A stretch of DNA of 64,000 nucleotides from Ruminococcus sp. (GCA_017534835.1 JAFXVT010000063.1:1-64000), one strand, 5' to 3'. Numbered from the stretch's first letter, positions 52,660 through 61,713 are shown. The notes: generated by a model from the letters alone, not told the origin. Made by a program: numbers and translations.

Positions 52660-53292
52660 ATGAAAGTTCTTATAATCAACGGAAGTCCGCGCAAAAACGG
52701 CAATACATCGCTCGCGGTGAGCGAGATAGTGAAGACCCTTGAGGCTGAGGGAGTCGAAGCCGAGGTCTGTCAGATAGGAAGCAGGGATATAAGGGGCTGT
52801 ATCGCCTGCGGAAAATGCGGAGAGCTCGGAAAGTGCGTATTCAATGACGGTGTGAACGAGCTTGCAGCAGAATTTGAGGCTGCGGACGGACTTATCGTAG
52901 CTTCTCCCGTTTACTACGCATCGGCAAATGCGACACTTATCGCCTGTCTCGACAGACTGTTCTTCAGCACACATTTCGACAAGACGATGAAGGTCGGCGC
53001 AAGCGTAGTCGTTGCGAGAAGAGGCGGCTGCTCGGCAACATTCGACGAGCTGAACAAATATTTCACCATTTGCGGTATGCCTGTCGCTTCAAGCACATAC
53101 TGGAACAGCGTCCACGGCAGAGAGCCGGGACAGGCGGCATTCGATGCCGAGGGCTTGCAGACGATGAGGAATCTTGCGAAAAATATGGCGTTCCTGATGA
53201 AGTCTATCGCTCTCGGGAAGGAAAAATACGGTCTTCCCGAAAAGGAAGCATGGCAGCCTACACACTTTATAAGAGAAGATATTATGGACTGA
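52660..53292 (+). CDS. NAD(P)H-dependent FMN reductase/flavodoxin-family protein
   Basis: The 210-residue cytoplasmic protein begins KVLIINGSPRKNGNTSLAVSEIVKTL, the flavodoxin-like FMN-phosphate loop. GCIACGKCGELGKCVFND resembles the compact Cys motif of iron-sulfur flavoproteins (C-x2-C-x2-C-type). ASPVYYASANATLIACLDR and GASVVVARRGGCSATFDELNKYF follow. It probably passes electrons through FMN; the Fe-S cluster is inferred. It is cotranscribed with the flavodoxin lipoprotein and ended by a terminator. Confidence 0.88.
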   Translation: MKVLIINGSPRKNGNTSLAVSEIVKTLEAEGVEAEVCQIGSRDIRGCIACGKCGELGKCVFNDGVNELAAEFEAADGLIVASPVYYASANATLIACLDRLFFSTHFDKTMKVGASVVVARRGGCSATFDELNKYFTICGMPVASSTYWNSVHGREPGQAAFDAEGLQTMRNLAKNMAFLMKSIALGKEKYGLPEKEAWQPTHFIREDIMD

Positions 53293-53336
53293 AAAAAACA
53301 GCTCCTGACCCGGTAAAAGGTCAGGAGCTGTTTTCA
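53293..53336. terminator. Bidirectional rho-independent terminator
   Basis: AAAACAGCTCCTGACC pairs perfectly with GGTCAGGAGCTGTTTT over an 8-nt loop. It separates the FMN reductase gene from the convergent lectin gene, overlapping the latter's stop. Confidence 0.9.
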
Positions 53337-54467
53337 GTCGATCGCTTCCCATTCGCAGACATATCCGAATGTCGAGACAGGAGCGTCAGCATAGGGGTCT
53401 GAGCCGTCGGCGGTATCGGAGGTGTCGTTCCATTTTCCGTCCAGTGCTTCCCAGTATTCGTATTGCGTGTCACGGTTTTTCATTCTGAGATAGAATTCGT
53501 CGCCGGTATAGTTATCGGGCTGCGACTTGTCCCAGTTGGTGTAGTCCCAGCCGGAGCCGTCTACCCAGTACCAGCTTCTGTCCGGACGCGAATAATAGCC
53601 GCCTATCCAGATATTGCCCTTGTCTGAATCCTTGATGAGCTCCTGAATGAATGCCTGCTCATCGCTTGTGGATATGCAGGCGAGATAGCCGCCGGCAGCC
53701 TCGCAGGCGTCACGTGCTTCTGTCCAAGCCATCGGCTCGTCGAAAACTTTGTAATAGTGACCTTCATATTTGACAGCGCCTATGCTCTGGATATTGCCGA
53801 TAGCGGACGCAAAAATGATATGCTGATCGTCTCCGCCGGCATAGAGGTCCTGCATTTTGTTTCCGCTGTATTCAAAGTCGCCGCGCTCAAAGCCCGATGT
53901 TCCGCGCGTGAAGCAGAGCTTGCAGGTCGATGCACTGAGATCGGGAATGATGCGGTAATTGTAAACATCGACGACCGGAGTCCCGTCGGACGATGAGGTG
54001 GTCGAGGTCATAAGAATGCCGTCAAGCAGGAGCGATTCAAGGCTGCCGCTTTTGTAGAGCGGCTCAAATGTGCAGTATTTGCTGCCGTAAAGGGTTCCGT
54101 TTATCATACAGTCCTGATTCAGGGAGGAGCTGTACTCTCTTACTGTGTAGGCGTCCCATGAAACAGTGCAGCCCTTTTCGGAGATGTCGGTGAAATTCAG
54201 CCGTACACCCTGTCCGGTATCCGAGGAATAGATGTTGAATCGTGTATCATCGATGCTCTGGAGATAGGAAGTGCAGAGCCCCAGTGCATTTTCAAGCTCG
54301 GTCCCGGTATTTCCGGAGCTCTCAGCGGACTTTGACGGAGCTTCCGCCGCGGAAACTGAAGACGAGCTGTCTGAGCTGTTTATTTCCTGCTCCTTATCAT
54401 CACCGCAGCCGGCTGATATAAGCAGAGCGCCGCTGAACAGCAAAGCGAAACATATCCTGTTTTTCAT
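53334..54467 (-). CDS. Lipoprotein with C-type lectin-like domain
   Basis: The 377-residue protein has a lipoprotein signal (LISAGC) and a Ser/Ala-rich linker. A middle beta region without recognised family follows (about residues 60-240), then a C-type lectin-like domain (about 245-375). The lectin domain shows AWTEARDACEAAGGYLACISTSDEQ, IWIGGYYS, QPDNYTGDEFYLRM and KWNDTSDTADG with GYVCEWE. WND plus QPD is the calcium/sugar pattern that in animal lectins favours galactose over mannose (EPN). Anchoring at the cell surface suggests glycan binding, but this is untested. Confidence 0.85.
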   Translation of the reverse strand: MKNRICFALLFSGALLISAGCGDDKEQEINSSDSSSSVSAAEAPSKSAESSGNTGTELENALGLCTSYLQSIDDTRFNIYSSDTGQGVRLNFTDISEKGCTVSWDAYTVREYSSSLNQDCMINGTLYGSKYCTFEPLYKSGSLESLLLDGILMTSTTSSSDGTPVVDVYNYRIIPDLSASTCKLCFTRGTSGFERGDFEYSGNKMQDLYAGGDDQHIIFASAIGNIQSIGAVKYEGHYYKVFDEPMAWTEARDACEAAGGYLACISTSDEQAFIQELIKDSDKGNIWIGGYYSRPDRSWYWVDGSGWDYTNWDKSQPDNYTGDEFYLRMKNRDTQYEYWEALDGKWNDTSDTADGSDPYADAPVSTFGYVCEWEAID

Positions 54468-54559
54468 ACTATTCCCCCCAAGAATAAAGAAATAAATTGA
54501 ACGTGAGTACGGTCAACTCTATTTTAACACAGATGCTTCTGCATTTCAAGTCATTTTTT

Positions 54560-54574
54560 GCGGCGTGTCGCCGC
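54560..54574. repeat. Short GC hairpin in the lectin-putP gap
   Basis: GCGGCGTGTCGCCGC is flanked by T runs on both sides. The gap 54468-54740 otherwise holds only the putP promoter. A terminator role for either strand is possible. Confidence 0.45.
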
Positions 54575-54661
54575 CTTCTGTTTTTGCGGTCCGGATTTTT
54601 TCAGCAGAAGTTTATAGCCGCGGCAAAGAAGAACAGACCGCAAGTTTTTCGCCGCGTCCCC

Positions 54662-54690
54662 TTGCTATTTATATAGATATATGCTATAAT
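54662..54690 (+). promoter_or_regulatory. Sigma-A promoter of putP
   Basis: TTGCTA (54662-54667) and TATAAT (54685-54690) are 17 bp apart, about 50 bp before the start. Confidence 0.75.
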
Positions 54691-54740
54691 CAAAGAAGCT
54701 TTTTGCCGAAAAATAACAGAAAAGGAGTAAAAAACCTGGT

Positions 54741-56306
54741 ATGACAAACATCATCATTATCGGAACGATAATCGCCTATCTCGTCGTTATGGTCGCAGTA
54801 GGCTTTATCTTTTCCAAGAAAAACGACAACGTCGGGGACTTCTACCTCGGCGGACGAAAGCTCGGACCGCTCGTAACAGCTATGAGTGCGGAGGCTTCCG
54901 ATATGAGCAGCTGGCTCCTGATGGGACTCCCCGGCGTTGCCTATCTTACAGGCGGAGCAGAGGCCGGCTGGACCGCTATCGGTCTTGCTGTCGGAACATA
55001 TCTCAACTGGCTCTTTGTCGCAAAGCGCCTGAGAGTTTACAGTCAGCGCTGCGGTGCTATCACTATCCCGGACTTCTTCTCGGTGCGCTACAAGGACAAG
55101 AGCAGGATACTTATGGGCGTTTCGGCTCTGATAATCCTCATCTTCTTTGTGCCGTACACAGCTTCGGGATTCTCGGCGTGCGGTAAGCTTTTCAGCTCGC
55201 TCTTCGGCTGGGATTATCATCTTGCAATGATAGTCAGCGCCGTCATCATCATCTCTTACACCTGTACAGGAGGTTTCCTCGCAGCAAGTACGACTGACCT
55301 CATTCAGAGCATTATTATGACTATCGCCCTTGTAAGTATCGTTATCTTCGGTATCATTGCTGCCGGCGGACTCGGAAACGTTGTCGACAATGCTCAGTCG
55401 CTCGAGGGCTATTTCTCGCTCAGCAATATCCATAATACAGAAACAGGCGGCGCAGACAAGTACAGCCTGCTGACTATCGCTTCCCTCCTTGCGTGGGGAC
55501 TCGGATACTTCGGTATGCCTCATATCCTCCTTCGCTTTATGGCTATCGAGGACAAGAACAAGATAAAGACCTCAAGAAGGATAGCTTCCGTATGGGTCGT
55601 TATCTCAATGGCTGTCGCTATCTTCATCGGCTTCATCGGCAACGCACTTACAAAGAGCGGAAAGCTTGAGGTGCTCACGAGCAGTGATTCCGAAAAGGTT
55701 GTTATCAAGATCGCTCAGTATATGAGCGAGCATCACTTCGGTCTTGCTGTTATCGCAGGTCTCGTTTTCGCAGGTATCCTTGCCTGCACGATGTCAACAT
55801 CGGATTCACAGCTCCTTGCGGCTTCTTCCTCAATGTCCGAAAATATCCTCAAGAGCGTGTTCAATATCAAGATGACCGACAAGTCATCTATGATAGCGGC
55901 GAGAGTCGTTCTCCTCGTCATCGCTGCACTCGGTATCGTTCTTGCATGGGATCAGAACAGCTCAGTATTCAGAGTCGTTTCGTTTGCGTGGGCAGGCTTC
56001 GGCGCGACCTTTGGTCCGGTAATGCTTGCGGCACTCTTCTGGAAGCGCTCGAACAGATGGGGCGCGATCGCAGGTCTTGTAGTCGGTGCTGTAATGGTAT
56101 TCCTCTGGAAGTATGCAACAGAGCTTGCAGACTTTGCCGGAATCGAGCTCTCACAGAGCCTCAGGGACCTCTTCTCGATATATGAGCTGCTTCCCGCATT
56201 CCTCTGCGCATTTGCGGCTATCATTATCGTTTCGCTCGTGACAGGTGCTCCCGAAAAGGAGATAACCGAGGAGTTCGACAGAGTCAAGGTCGAGCTCGGA
56301 GAATAA
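54741..56306 (+). CDS. putP: Sodium/proline symporter
   Basis: PutP imports proline with Na+. The 521-residue membrane protein has the SSS-family pattern with about 13 helices: FYLGGRKLGPLVTAMSAEASDMSSWLLMGLPG, GWTAIGLAVGTYLNWLFVAKRLR, YTCTGGFLAASTTDLIQ, and STSDSQLLAASSSMSENIL, which contains the conserved Ser/Thr residues of TM9 for sodium. AAAGGAG precedes the ATG. It is a single gene with its own promoter and terminator. Solute specificity follows close resemblance to PutP. Confidence 0.94.
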   Translation: MTNIIIIGTIIAYLVVMVAVGFIFSKKNDNVGDFYLGGRKLGPLVTAMSAEASDMSSWLLMGLPGVAYLTGGAEAGWTAIGLAVGTYLNWLFVAKRLRVYSQRCGAITIPDFFSVRYKDKSRILMGVSALIILIFFVPYTASGFSACGKLFSSLFGWDYHLAMIVSAVIIISYTCTGGFLAASTTDLIQSIIMTIALVSIVIFGIIAAGGLGNVVDNAQSLEGYFSLSNIHNTETGGADKYSLLTIASLLAWGLGYFGMPHILLRFMAIEDKNKIKTSRRIASVWVVISMAVAIFIGFIGNALTKSGKLEVLTSSDSEKVVIKIAQYMSEHHFGLAVIAGLVFAGILACTMSTSDSQLLAASSSMSENILKSVFNIKMTDKSSMIAARVVLLVIAALGIVLAWDQNSSVFRVVSFAWAGFGATFGPVMLAALFWKRSNRWGAIAGLVVGAVMVFLWKYATELADFAGIELSQSLRDLFSIYELLPAFLCAFAAIIIVSLVTGAPEKEITEEFDRVKVELGE

Positions 56307-56315
56307 CGAAAAGAT

Positions 56316-56361
56316 AAAAGGCTGTACCGCTTAGGGAGCATCCCTGCGGCACAGCCTTTTT
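56316..56361 (+). terminator. Rho-independent terminator after putP
   Basis: AAAGGCTGT-CCGC pairs with GCGG-ACAGCCTTT (one bulge) and is followed by TTTTTCC. Confidence 0.8.
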
Positions 56362-56403
56362 CCGGACTTCTGAAAGTCCCCCTTACAAAATATATTTTTC
56401 AGC

Positions 56404-56508
56404 TCAGCTGTGACAGACTATGTGCAGATGCCTGTCCCAAGCTGTCTGCATCGGGAACGGAGACTGTCCGCACCCGGTACATACGTTGATCTTCCCGTTT
56501 CCGGGCAT
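56404..56508 (-). CDS. Possible 34-residue zinc-finger-like microprotein
   Basis: Between two terminators the minus strand encodes MPGNGKINVCTGCGQSPFPM and continues QTAWDRHLHIVCHS. The Cys-x2-Cys then His-x-His-x2-Cys-His spacing would suit one zinc ion. No SD is visible, since the LRR-gene terminator ends directly at the ATG. It may therefore be a fragment of a lost gene or chance. Reported because the composition is protein-like and the interval has no other content. Confidence 0.25.
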   Translation of the reverse strand: MPGNGKINVCTGCGQSPFPMQTAWDRHLHIVCHS

Positions 56509-56510
56509 AT

Positions 56511-56547
56511 AAAAGCCGTTACTGAATCGCTCGGTAACGGCTTTTTT
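56511..56547. terminator. Rho-independent terminator after the LRR-dockerin gene
   Basis: AAAAGCCGTTAC pairs with GTAACGGCTTTT over an 11-nt loop, with T on both flanks. It ends the leftward LRR gene. Confidence 0.85.
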
Positions 56548-56569
56548 CAGTATTTTTCCATACTATGGT

Positions 56570-59500
56570 TTATTTGCTTGTGAGCTTGTTTCTCATTGCT
56601 ATCATATCGAATGAATCGACTCTCTTGTCACCGGTGAGGTCCATATTGGAGCCGATGATACCGGGAGTGGGCTTGCCGAGAAGCCAGGACTGGAGCTTTA
56701 CAGCATCAGCAATGGATACAACAGTGTTGCCGTCAATATCGCCGGGCACATTTCTTGCAAGCTTTCGTGCATTGAGATCGAAATCATTGATGTCCTTGAA
56801 CGCGATCTTGTAGTTATTTGCGTATTCTTCAACTGATGAACCTGTGTTTCCTACCAGTACGAAGTCGCCGTTTACCTTGTTGTTCACGTAGCCAACGCTC
56901 TTTACGCCCATCTTGGGATCACCGGTGAGTATGAGTTCATAGAGGACGCTGCAATTGTTGAATGCGCTTCCGCTGAGCTCTGCAAGCTCGTGTGAGCCGC
57001 TTGACTGGAAGTTTACATTTCTGAGCGAAGCACAGCCGTCGAATGCGCCTGACATTACCTTGTCTACGTTCAGGTCAGCATCCGTAAGGAATTCACACTT
57101 GTTGAATGCCTTTGAGCCTATCGTTGTTGCAACGACATCAATGCTCTTGAGGGAGTTGCAGCCGGCAAAAGCGGAGGTATTTATAAGCTGAGCGTTGTTG
57201 AGCTTTACTGAGGTGAGCCCCGAACCTGCGAATGCAGATGTGCCGATATTTGTCATTTCAGCAATGTCGATGCTCTTGAGTGAGGCGCAGTTGGCGAAAG
57301 CACTGTTCGGGATCTCGCTGATACCTGTCATCTTGACATCGCTGAGGCTCTGGCAGCCTGAGAAGATGCTTGCCGTGAGCATACCGACATCAGCCTTCTT
57401 GATGGTCTTGCAGTTAGTGAATATTCCTGCGCCCTTGAGGACAGTATCCTTATTTGCGGGGATCACCTCGAGAGCTTCACAGTTGTTGAAAGCATATGCA
57501 TTTATTTCATCAGCGATAACGGATCTTGTCGGGTCGCTTACGTCCTTCAGCATTCTGAGCTGAGTATCGCCGTCAAATGCGTATTCCTTGATGTTCTTTG
57601 CGTTAGTTGTAACGGTTGTGAGCTTAGGGCAGTTCTGGAACATCTTACTTGTGATGATCTTGCCCTCATATGTGACGTCCTTGAGTATCGGGCAATTTGC
57701 GAAAACAGCAGTTCCTATCGAGAACTTGGCAGCGCTGTCTGAGAGTATCTTTGCAGAAACGAGGTTCTCGCAGCCTGTGAATGCACCTGTTCCGATAACA
57801 ACTGTACCGCCCTGCATACCCTCGAGGTCAACGGCTGTGATGCCGCTGTTCTTGAATGCGTAATCGCCTATGGTAGAAATTGTTCCTGTGATCTTGAATT
57901 TGAGCTCAGAGCAGTTGAGGAATGCATTCTTTCCGTAGTCCTCAGCGTGGAGAGAGTTTGCGCTCGAAGAGATCTTCTTGAGGGATGAGCAGCCGGAGAA
58001 CGCATCGTCTTCGACGATGATGACGCTCTTGAGGTCCATTTCTTCAAGTGAAGAGCAGCCTGTGAAGGTCTTGTAGCTGACTACGGTAACTTCTGAGAAG
58101 TCGCCGTTTTCGGTAACGATGTTCTTGAGTGAGGAACAGCCGTTGAAGAAGCCGTTCGGAGTTTTGTTCGGGAAGTCAACAAGGAACTTGGCGTCAATGG
58201 TTATCTTTTCAGCTGCTGAGCAGTTATTGAAGGTGTAGCCGTTGGTCTTGTTGGACTTGGTCGGAGCAGCGTTGCCGTACTGTTTTGATAAGAGGGTTAT
58301 CTCCTTTATAGCTGTACAGGAATCCATTGCGTAGTTTCCGACTATCTCACACTTGCCTGCCTTGAAGTTGATGAGAGATGTACACTTCTTGAATGAATTC
58401 GGGAAGATATACTTTGAAGAGGGGATCTCGACAGTTGTAAGAGCTGAGCAGTCAGCAAATGTGCTTCCGCCGCTCTTCATTGCATTGTTTTCAAGGTCAA
58501 GGTCGCTGTCGGCAATAACTCCGCGCGCTGTAGCTTCCGCATCCTCAGTTCCGCCAATGACAGTTGCCTTCGGGAATTTAGCTTCGATAAGCTTTGAGCA
58601 GCCATTGTAAGCATTGGGCTCGAGGACAACGGCATTTGCAAAGCCGGCCTCTAACAGGCTCGTACACTTTTCAAATGCGCTTGTGCAGACCGTAAGGATA
58701 TTAGCGCCGCCGGAGCCGGAATTGAATCCGAGAGTTGTTAATGCGGAGCAGGCATAGAAGGTCTTTGCAGGGATCTTTGTGAGTTCTTCAGGCAGGTCGC
58801 ACTGAACAAGGCCGGTGCAGTTGGAGAATACACCTTCGCCCATACCATAGCCCTTTCTCGCCTTCTTGTCTGTGTATACCCAGTCGCCGAGGGTCTCGGG
58901 GATACCGGTCACCTTTTTGAGCGATGTACAGCCCTGGAAGCAGCCGCCGCCGAGACAGATGAGGATGTCATTGAAGGTTATGTCGTTGAGTGCGGTACAG
59001 TTCTTGAAGCATTCCTGATCGTATCCGAGAAGCTTCTTGCCGCTCTTGAGAGTTGTTATGCTCGCACAGCCGCGGAAAGCACCGATCCCGCAGGATACGA
59101 CGTTATCAGTCAGCACTACGCTCTTTATCTGTGTACAGTTCTCGTATGCGCTCTCACCGACCTCGAGGAGCTCATACTTGTCCACATTCTTGCCGTAGTT
59201 ATCGCTCATAAAGAAAGGCTCGGCAACAGCAGATGCCATAAAGGCTGACTTTTCTATCTTACGGATAAGCTCGGGATGTGCGAACTCTATCTTTGTGAGC
59301 TTTGTGTTATCACAGAGCGAAGCGGGGATAACGGGCATCTCATTCTGTACAGAGAGAGTTTTGAGTCCGCTCTTTGAGAAGGCGCCTGTTCCGACATACA
59401 GTACAGAAGCAGGTATCTCTATATCAGTTATGTATTTGCATGAATCAAATGTGTTTGCGCCGATATACTTTACGCCGTCAAGCTTGATGGTCTTGAGGTA

Positions 59501-60004
59501 GGAATCGGCAAATGAGCTTGCGTTCAGATAGCCAACGTTCCAGCTCGAAAGCTCAACATCGCTGAGACTGTTGAGATATGCAACGACCTGATCGTCCTTG
59601 TCTACGGGCTTGGAAAGGTCAACGTCGATAACGTTTTCGTTAGCCTTTGTGATACCGACAACATATTCTGTCGATACTGCAACTTTTTCTCCGACAGGAG
59701 TCACTTCGACTTTATATACGCCGTAGGTGAACTTGCCATCGCTTGACTTCCACGTATAGAGCTGTTTTTTTGTTTCGGGGTCAGCATAGATCTTGACCTC
59801 GGTGAACTTTGTTGTATACATAGAGGTATCCGCATACTGATACTTGTAAGAGCCTGCATTAAGACCGGGCTCAGGAGTTTCCGCATCTGCTGCAGCAGCC
59901 GTGACAGCTGTGCTGATTCCGCTCTTGCTGTTTGGAGATGCGCCCATACTGAATGAGCCCATAACACATATCACAGCCAGGATACCTGCAAGAATTTTTT
60001 TCAT
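56570..60004 (-). CDS. Large secreted BspA-type leucine-rich repeat protein with dockerin
   Basis: The 1144-residue protein has a signal peptide (MKKILAGILAVICVMGSFSMG). A short beta domain follows, then about 35 LRR_5/BspA-type repeats (pattern AFxxCxxLxxI, for example VGESAYENCTQIKSVVL). The last ~60 residues are a type I dockerin with two calcium loops (DIDGNTVVSIADAVKLQSWLLG and DLTGDKRVDSFDMIAMRN). The repeats probably mediate binding to surfaces or polymers, and the dockerin would attach the protein to a cohesin scaffold. The ATG at 60004 has GGAGG 8 nt upstream; a longer frame to 60067 has none. Confidence 0.9.
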   Translation of the reverse strand: MKKILAGILAVICVMGSFSMGASPNSKSGISTAVTAAAADAETPEPGLNAGSYKYQYADTSMYTTKFTEVKIYADPETKKQLYTWKSSDGKFTYGVYKVEVTPVGEKVAVSTEYVVGITKANENVIDVDLSKPVDKDDQVVAYLNSLSDVELSSWNVGYLNASSFADSYLKTIKLDGVKYIGANTFDSCKYITDIEIPASVLYVGTGAFSKSGLKTLSVQNEMPVIPASLCDNTKLTKIEFAHPELIRKIEKSAFMASAVAEPFFMSDNYGKNVDKYELLEVGESAYENCTQIKSVVLTDNVVSCGIGAFRGCASITTLKSGKKLLGYDQECFKNCTALNDITFNDILICLGGGCFQGCTSLKKVTGIPETLGDWVYTDKKARKGYGMGEGVFSNCTGLVQCDLPEELTKIPAKTFYACSALTTLGFNSGSGGANILTVCTSAFEKCTSLLEAGFANAVVLEPNAYNGCSKLIEAKFPKATVIGGTEDAEATARGVIADSDLDLENNAMKSGGSTFADCSALTTVEIPSSKYIFPNSFKKCTSLINFKAGKCEIVGNYAMDSCTAIKEITLLSKQYGNAAPTKSNKTNGYTFNNCSAAEKITIDAKFLVDFPNKTPNGFFNGCSSLKNIVTENGDFSEVTVVSYKTFTGCSSLEEMDLKSVIIVEDDAFSGCSSLKKISSSANSLHAEDYGKNAFLNCSELKFKITGTISTIGDYAFKNSGITAVDLEGMQGGTVVIGTGAFTGCENLVSAKILSDSAAKFSIGTAVFANCPILKDVTYEGKIITSKMFQNCPKLTTVTTNAKNIKEYAFDGDTQLRMLKDVSDPTRSVIADEINAYAFNNCEALEVIPANKDTVLKGAGIFTNCKTIKKADVGMLTASIFSGCQSLSDVKMTGISEIPNSAFANCASLKSIDIAEMTNIGTSAFAGSGLTSVKLNNAQLINTSAFAGCNSLKSIDVVATTIGSKAFNKCEFLTDADLNVDKVMSGAFDGCASLRNVNFQSSGSHELAELSGSAFNNCSVLYELILTGDPKMGVKSVGYVNNKVNGDFVLVGNTGSSVEEYANNYKIAFKDINDFDLNARKLARNVPGDIDGNTVVSIADAVKLQSWLLGKPTPGIIGSNMDLTGDKRVDSFDMIAMRNKLTSK

Positions 60005-60073
60005 TAATTTATCCTCCTTCATCTGTTTGTCGCGATCGTCGTTATATACAATGATATAACGAGCCATATTTTT

Positions 60074-60102
60074 ATTATATTACCACAACGCATAAAAATC
60101 AA
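60074..60102 (-). promoter_or_regulatory. Sigma-A promoter of the LRR-dockerin gene
   Basis: TTGATT (60097-60102) and TATAAT (60074-60079) are 17 bp apart on the minus strand. The leader has a CGTTATAT/ATATAACG hairpin (60040-60061). The rest of the AT-rich gap 60005-60391 shows no gene. Confidence 0.7.
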
Positions 60103-60333
60103 TATATCTGTTATGAACAACTTAAAATTTTGTTATGTTGCACAGTGTGCCTAAAAAATATTTGTAAATTTTAACAACTATAAAGAAAGCGATTTTAACT
60201 ATATGTATATAGTTTATGCTATTGTACATTTGATAATATAGCATTATAAAACATAACGTATAATTATTCGTTCCTGATACCTTTCCGCTGTTATCAGGCT
60301 ATGCTTCCAATATGGCAGTTATTCGGTTTTTAG

Positions 60334-60362
60334 TTGCATTATCGTCCGGATAATGATATAAT
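60334..60362 (+). promoter_or_regulatory. Sigma-A promoter of corA
   Basis: TTGCAT (60334-60339) and TATAAT (60357-60362) are 17 bp apart, 29 bp before the start. Confidence 0.75.
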
Positions 60363-60391
60363 GAGGTATATTTTGTAGCAGGAGCAGGACT

Positions 60392-61309
60392 ATGTATTAT
60401 TATATAAAGAATACTCTTGAGAAGACCAAAAAACTGAGCTTCAACGGGAAGAACGGTCAGTTCGTCGCTGTTCTTACCTCCGCAGAGTGGCTTGAGAACA
60501 GAGACAGGTTCGATATGGGCATTGAAATGGATATCGACCTTTCTTCTGTTCATTCCACTAAGGCGGAGGTGAACTACGATTCGCTCACCGGGACCTTTTC
60601 GATACCGGACAGGGAGAATATCTCAGGACCTAATGTCAATTTTGCATTTGCGCTCGACGAGAAGGGGATAGTCTTCATCGACGACAGCGGCTTCGTAAGC
60701 GAAACTATCAGCAATATCATAAGCTCTAAGCGCTGGGCAGTCCCGAGCCTTGAGCGGTTCATCTACGATTTCCTTGAGCAGATAGTACGGCGTGACCAGA
60801 TAGTGCTTGAGAGTGTGGACAAGGAGCTCGATACGATAGAGTCGGATATACTCGGCGGCGATGAAAAAGACCCGTCACAGACAGTCAGCCGCATAAGGAG
60901 CGACCTCAGGGATATGCGTATCCATTATGAGCAGCTCATCGACCTCAGTCAGGAGCTCGAAGAGAATGAGAACGATTTCTTCAACGAGGACAATACGCGC
61001 TATTTTCACCTCTTCACCCAGAGAGTCACTCGCCTTCACGATATAACATCTTCGCTGAGAGAGTATTCTATCCAGATACGCGACCTCTATCAGTCACAGC
61101 TCGACATAAAGCAGAACCGCACAATGGCACTGCTAACGGTCATAACCTCGATATTTATGCCGCTCACACTGATCGCAGGCTGGTACGGAATGAACTTCAA
61201 GTATATGCCTGAGCTGGAATACAAGGCGTCGTATCCGATAATAATAGCGCTCAGTGTTGTCATTGTTATAGTCTGTCTCATCTTCTTCAAGAAGAAAAAA
61301 TGGCTCTGA
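60392..61309 (+). CDS. CorA-family magnesium transporter
   Basis: The 305-residue protein has a long cytoplasmic helical domain and two C-terminal transmembrane helices (LLTVITSIFMPLTLIAGWYGMNFKYMPE and PIIIALSVVIVIVCLIFF). The pore signature GMN lies between them, and a Lys-rich end (KKKKWL) follows. It conducts Mg2+ (or Co2+) as a pentamer. GGAGCAGG precedes the ATG. It has its own promoter and is followed by two hairpins at 61335-61481. Confidence 0.93.
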   Translation: MYYYIKNTLEKTKKLSFNGKNGQFVAVLTSAEWLENRDRFDMGIEMDIDLSSVHSTKAEVNYDSLTGTFSIPDRENISGPNVNFAFALDEKGIVFIDDSGFVSETISNIISSKRWAVPSLERFIYDFLEQIVRRDQIVLESVDKELDTIESDILGGDEKDPSQTVSRIRSDLRDMRIHYEQLIDLSQELEENENDFFNEDNTRYFHLFTQRVTRLHDITSSLREYSIQIRDLYQSQLDIKQNRTMALLTVITSIFMPLTLIAGWYGMNFKYMPELEYKASYPIIIALSVVIVIVCLIFFKKKKWL

Positions 61310-61334
61310 GAGGGGAGCCCCCTCGGGCGTTTTC

Positions 61335-61385
61335 GTGAGCTATCGAATACGTAACGCAGGATTACAGCTCGGTAGCCCACTTTTT
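61335..61385 (+). repeat. Repeated hairpin, family member B
   Basis: GTGAGCTATCGAA pairs (with G-T wobble) with the segment ending GCTCGGTAGCCCAC and is followed by TTTTTCCGTTAA. The inner GAATACGTAACGC segment and the trailing CCGTTAA recur at 45870-45930. It is the first terminator-like structure after corA. Confidence 0.65.
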
Positions 61386-61431
61386 CCGTTAAGGATAGCA
61401 CGCAGAAGGGTGTCCCATCAGCCTGTTTCGT

Positions 61432-61481
61432 GGGTCACTGAGTTCAGAACGCAAGTTCGAGGCTCGGTGACCCTCTTTTTT
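61432..61481 (+). terminator. Repeated hairpin, family member C, terminator-like
   Basis: GGGTCACTGAG pairs with CTCGGTGACCC and is followed by TCTTTTTT. The preceding stretch 61406-61440 nearly repeats 45846-45880. The gap 61310-61713 otherwise holds only the MORN-gene promoter. Confidence 0.75.
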
Positions 61482-61568
61482 ACCAGTGGAGCCTGAAAAT
61501 GGAAAAACTCTCTTTTTTACACAAGACAACTGCACAGTAGTTTCCTCTTATACTTTATTAATAAATTG

Positions 61569-61597
61569 TTGACTTTGTATCTGTAATATGTTACAAT
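61569..61597 (+). promoter_or_regulatory. Sigma-A promoter of the MORN-repeat gene
   Basis: TTGACT (61569-61574) and TACAAT (61592-61597) are 17 bp apart. The leader is about 110 nt. Confidence 0.65.
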
Positions 61598-61713
61598 ATA
61601 TAGGATGAATATTTTTCGGAACGCAAACCGCCGGCGGCGGTCACTGAGGACACATTTACTATAAAACTCGTCAGATTCTCCGCAAAGATCTGAAGCATCA
61701 AGGAGAAGAAATT

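Noticed and set aside
56420-56515. Plus-strand 30-codon Cys-rich ORF in the putP-LRR gap
   Set aside because: No SD, and the minus-strand reading of the same bases looks more protein-like; neither is firm.
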